DNA of 8,099 bases from Desulfovibrio sp. UBA6121 (GTDB lineage: Bacteria > Desulfobacterota > Desulfovibrionia > Desulfovibrionales > Desulfovibrionaceae). Location: positions 4,248 to 12,346 of the forward strand of contig DIVX01000123.1 of assembly GCA_002422505.1 (NCBI GenBank), read 5' to 3'. Numbering within the stretch: the stretch's first letter is position 1; every line of letters begins with the position of its first letter. This document shows, piece by piece, positions 6,771-8,099 of the stretch. The notes under the pieces are model-generated. The model was not told the origin of the DNA. It made no database searches and was given only the letters and a program-made list of their open reading frames with translations. Made by a program: the position numbers and the translations under genes.

Positions 6771-7154
6771 ATGGACTTCGACATCAAGATGGACGGCGAT
6801 GACAAGCTCCGCCAAGCCTTCAGAACCCGCGTGCCCGGTCTCGACGTGCGGGTCATCACCCAGGCCGGGCCCCAGGACTTCCCTGTGAGCGACATCAGCG
6901 CGACAGGCTTCGCCTTTGCAGACAACCCGCGCGGCTACAGCTCCGGGATGGTCTTCTCCTTCGACCTGCTGCTTGGCAAGCGCCTGTTCCTGGGCGACTT
7001 GAAAGCCAAGGTCATGCGCGTGCTGGACAAGGGCATCATCGGCTGCAATTTCATGGAGATGGAGCGCCGCCAGGAAATCAAGCTGGACAAGCTCGTGCTT
7101 GAGGTCCAGAAACGCCTTATCGAGCTGCGCAAGGCCAAGCGCGAAGCCGAATAA
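6771..7154 (+). CDS. single-domain PilZ protein, likely c-di-GMP receptor
   Basis: This is a small protein (127 residues from this start) consisting of one PilZ domain. The c-di-GMP signature is complete: an RxxxR motif, RQAFR (14-18), and a DxSxxG motif, DISATG (41-46). A beta-barrel pattern follows to about residue 98, then a charged helix rich in Lys/Arg/Glu (99-127) that could be a coiled coil. PilZ proteins of the YcgR type bind flagellar stators or rotors and slow swimming when c-di-GMP is high, so a role on the adjacent MotAB is a reasonable inference. It lacks the extra N-terminal YcgR domain. Two ATGs compete: GAGG at 6761-6764 directly abuts the ATG at 6765 but is 6 nt before the ATG at 6771, so the second is preferred. 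It starts 58 nt after motB and ends 17 nt before the carboxylase gene. Confidence 0.88.
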   Translation: MDFDIKMDGDDKLRQAFRTRVPGLDVRVITQAGPQDFPVSDISATGFAFADNPRGYSSGMVFSFDLLLGKRLFLGDLKAKVMRVLDKGIIGCNFMEMERRQEIKLDKLVLEVQKRLIELRKAKREAE

Positions 7155-7171
7155 TCCCGGCCAGGGCAGCA

Positions 7172-8099
7172 GTGACGCGGCACAGGGTCCTCATCGCCAA
7201 CCGGGGCGAAATCGCCATGCGCATCATGCGCGCCTGTGTGGCCCTGGGGCACGAATTCGTCTGCGTGCATACCGGCCCCGATGCCGCCTCCGGCCATGTG
7301 CGCCTTGCGCGGGAGCTGGGCGGCGGGCAAAGCCTGCGGCGCATCCGCTCCTACCAGGACCCCAGCGAGCTCTTCGCCGTGGCCGACGCCACCGGGGCCA
7401 CAGCCGTGCACCCCGGCTACGGCTTCTTTGCAGAGGACTTCCGCTTCGCCCGCAGGGCCGAGAAGCGCGTCCGTCCGCTCATCTTCATCGGTCCCTCCTG
7501 GGGCGTCATCCGCGACCTGGGCGACAAGATCAACACCAAGCGCATTGCGCGCTCCCTTTCCGTGCCCACCATTCCGGGGTCAGACAGGCCCATCTTCGAC
7601 GAAATAGAAGCCGTGGAGCTGGCCCAGGCCATTTTCGCCTTCCAGAGCGAGCAGGGCATACTGGAGGGCTGCGTGCTGGTGAAGGCCAGCGCGGGCGGCG
7701 GCGGCATGGGCATAGAGGAAGTCTACGACCTGGACACCTTCCGTTCCGTGTACCGGCGTATACGCAACTACGCCAAGCGCAACCTTTCTGATGAAGGCGT
7801 GCTCATCGAGCAGCGCATCTTCGACTTCAATCACCTGGAGGTGCAGGTGGCGGCGGAGCGCGGCGGCAAAAACGCCGTGCACTTCGGCACGCGCAACTGC
7901 TCCGTGCAGAGCCTGGGCCGCCAGAAGCGCATCGAGGTGGCCCCCGGCTTCGACCCCGCGAGCCTGAACTACGGCTTCGACGCCGCCCGCGTGCTGAACG
8001 ACATCACCAGCCATTCCGTGAACATGGCCATGGCCGTGGGCTACGACAACGTCGGCACCTGGGAGTGGATCGTCACCCCCAAGGGCGAGCCCTTCCTCA
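7172..8099 (+). CDS. atypical biotin carboxylase, N-terminal part (acyl-CoA or pyruvate carboxylase; cut by window edge)
   Basis: Biotin carboxylases use ATP and bicarbonate to carboxylate biotin on a carrier protein. The first 309 residues are visible; the ATP-grasp domain is not finished and the downstream part is unknown. Clear motifs are VLIANRGEIAMRIMRAC (6-22), HPGYGFFAED (80-89), IGPSWGVIRDLGDK (106-119), VKASAGGGGMG (170-180), NHLEVQV (220-226), RNCSVQSLGRQKRIEVAP (241-258) and GTWEW (295-299). By alignment to E. coli AccC, K119, K171, H221, Q246 and E298 match K116, K159, H209, Q233 and E276. The usual RRHQK segment is instead SLGRQK, with one residue inserted and Arg in place of His236. 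The start is GTG with AGGG at 7163-7166, 5 nt away. It could be the start of a stand-alone AccC or of a longer fused acetyl-CoA, propionyl-CoA or pyruvate carboxylase. Confidence 0.87.
   Translation, partial: MTRHRVLIANRGEIAMRIMRACVALGHEFVCVHTGPDAASGHVRLARELGGGQSLRRIRSYQDPSELFAVADATGATAVHPGYGFFAEDFRFARRAEKRVRPLIFIGPSWGVIRDLGDKINTKRIARSLSVPTIPGSDRPIFDEIEAVELAQAIFAFQSEQGILEGCVLVKASAGGGGMGIEEVYDLDTFRSVYRRIRNYAKRNLSDEGVLIEQRIFDFNHLEVQVAAERGGKNAVHFGTRNCSVQSLGRQKRIEVAPGFDPASLNYGFDAARVLNDITSHSVNMAMAVGYDNVGTWEWIVTPKGEPFL

Noticed and set aside
7580..8014. A minus-strand open frame inside the biotin carboxylase gene
   Set aside because: It is a shadow of the clear ATP-grasp coding frame on the plus strand.

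Overview
This GC-rich window looks like ordinary chromosomal DNA from a Gram-negative, flagellated bacterium. The assignment to a Desulfovibrio-like sulfate reducer (Desulfovibrionales) is my inference from the overall look of the proteins, and it is not proven by any single marker. Codon use is strongly GC-biased at third positions. This opens long spurious antisense frames opposite the real genes.

Left half, minus strand. Reading from high to low coordinates there is a purine nucleoside phosphorylase (4285-5136, GTG start), then a FlgO-like lipoprotein (3417-4199), then a strong hairpin terminator (3309-3347). After the terminator comes the de novo NAD operon in the order nadC-nadA-nadB (3201 down to the left edge, where nadB is cut). 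Its three enzymes make quinolinate from aspartate and dihydroxyacetone phosphate and convert it to nicotinate mononucleotide. A good sigma-70-type promoter lies just upstream of nadC, with a short GC-rich repeat/hairpin in the leader.

Right half, plus strand. A divergent 85-bp gap (5137-5221) separates the phosphorylase from motA and motB (flagellar stator, 3-nt gap). These are followed by a single-domain PilZ protein with an intact c-di-GMP-binding signature, and then, 17 nt further on, by the N-terminal part of an atypical biotin carboxylase that runs off the right edge. The tight spacing suggests that PilZ and the carboxylase gene are co-transcribed, perhaps together with motAB.

No mobile elements, CRISPR arrays, tRNA or rRNA genes were seen, and no gap longer than 300 bases lacks a gene. 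I found no convincing new defence or mobile system. The points most worth a second look are the biotin carboxylase with an altered nucleotide-site motif, the motAB-PilZ-carboxylase gene order, and the Na+-type look of the stator.
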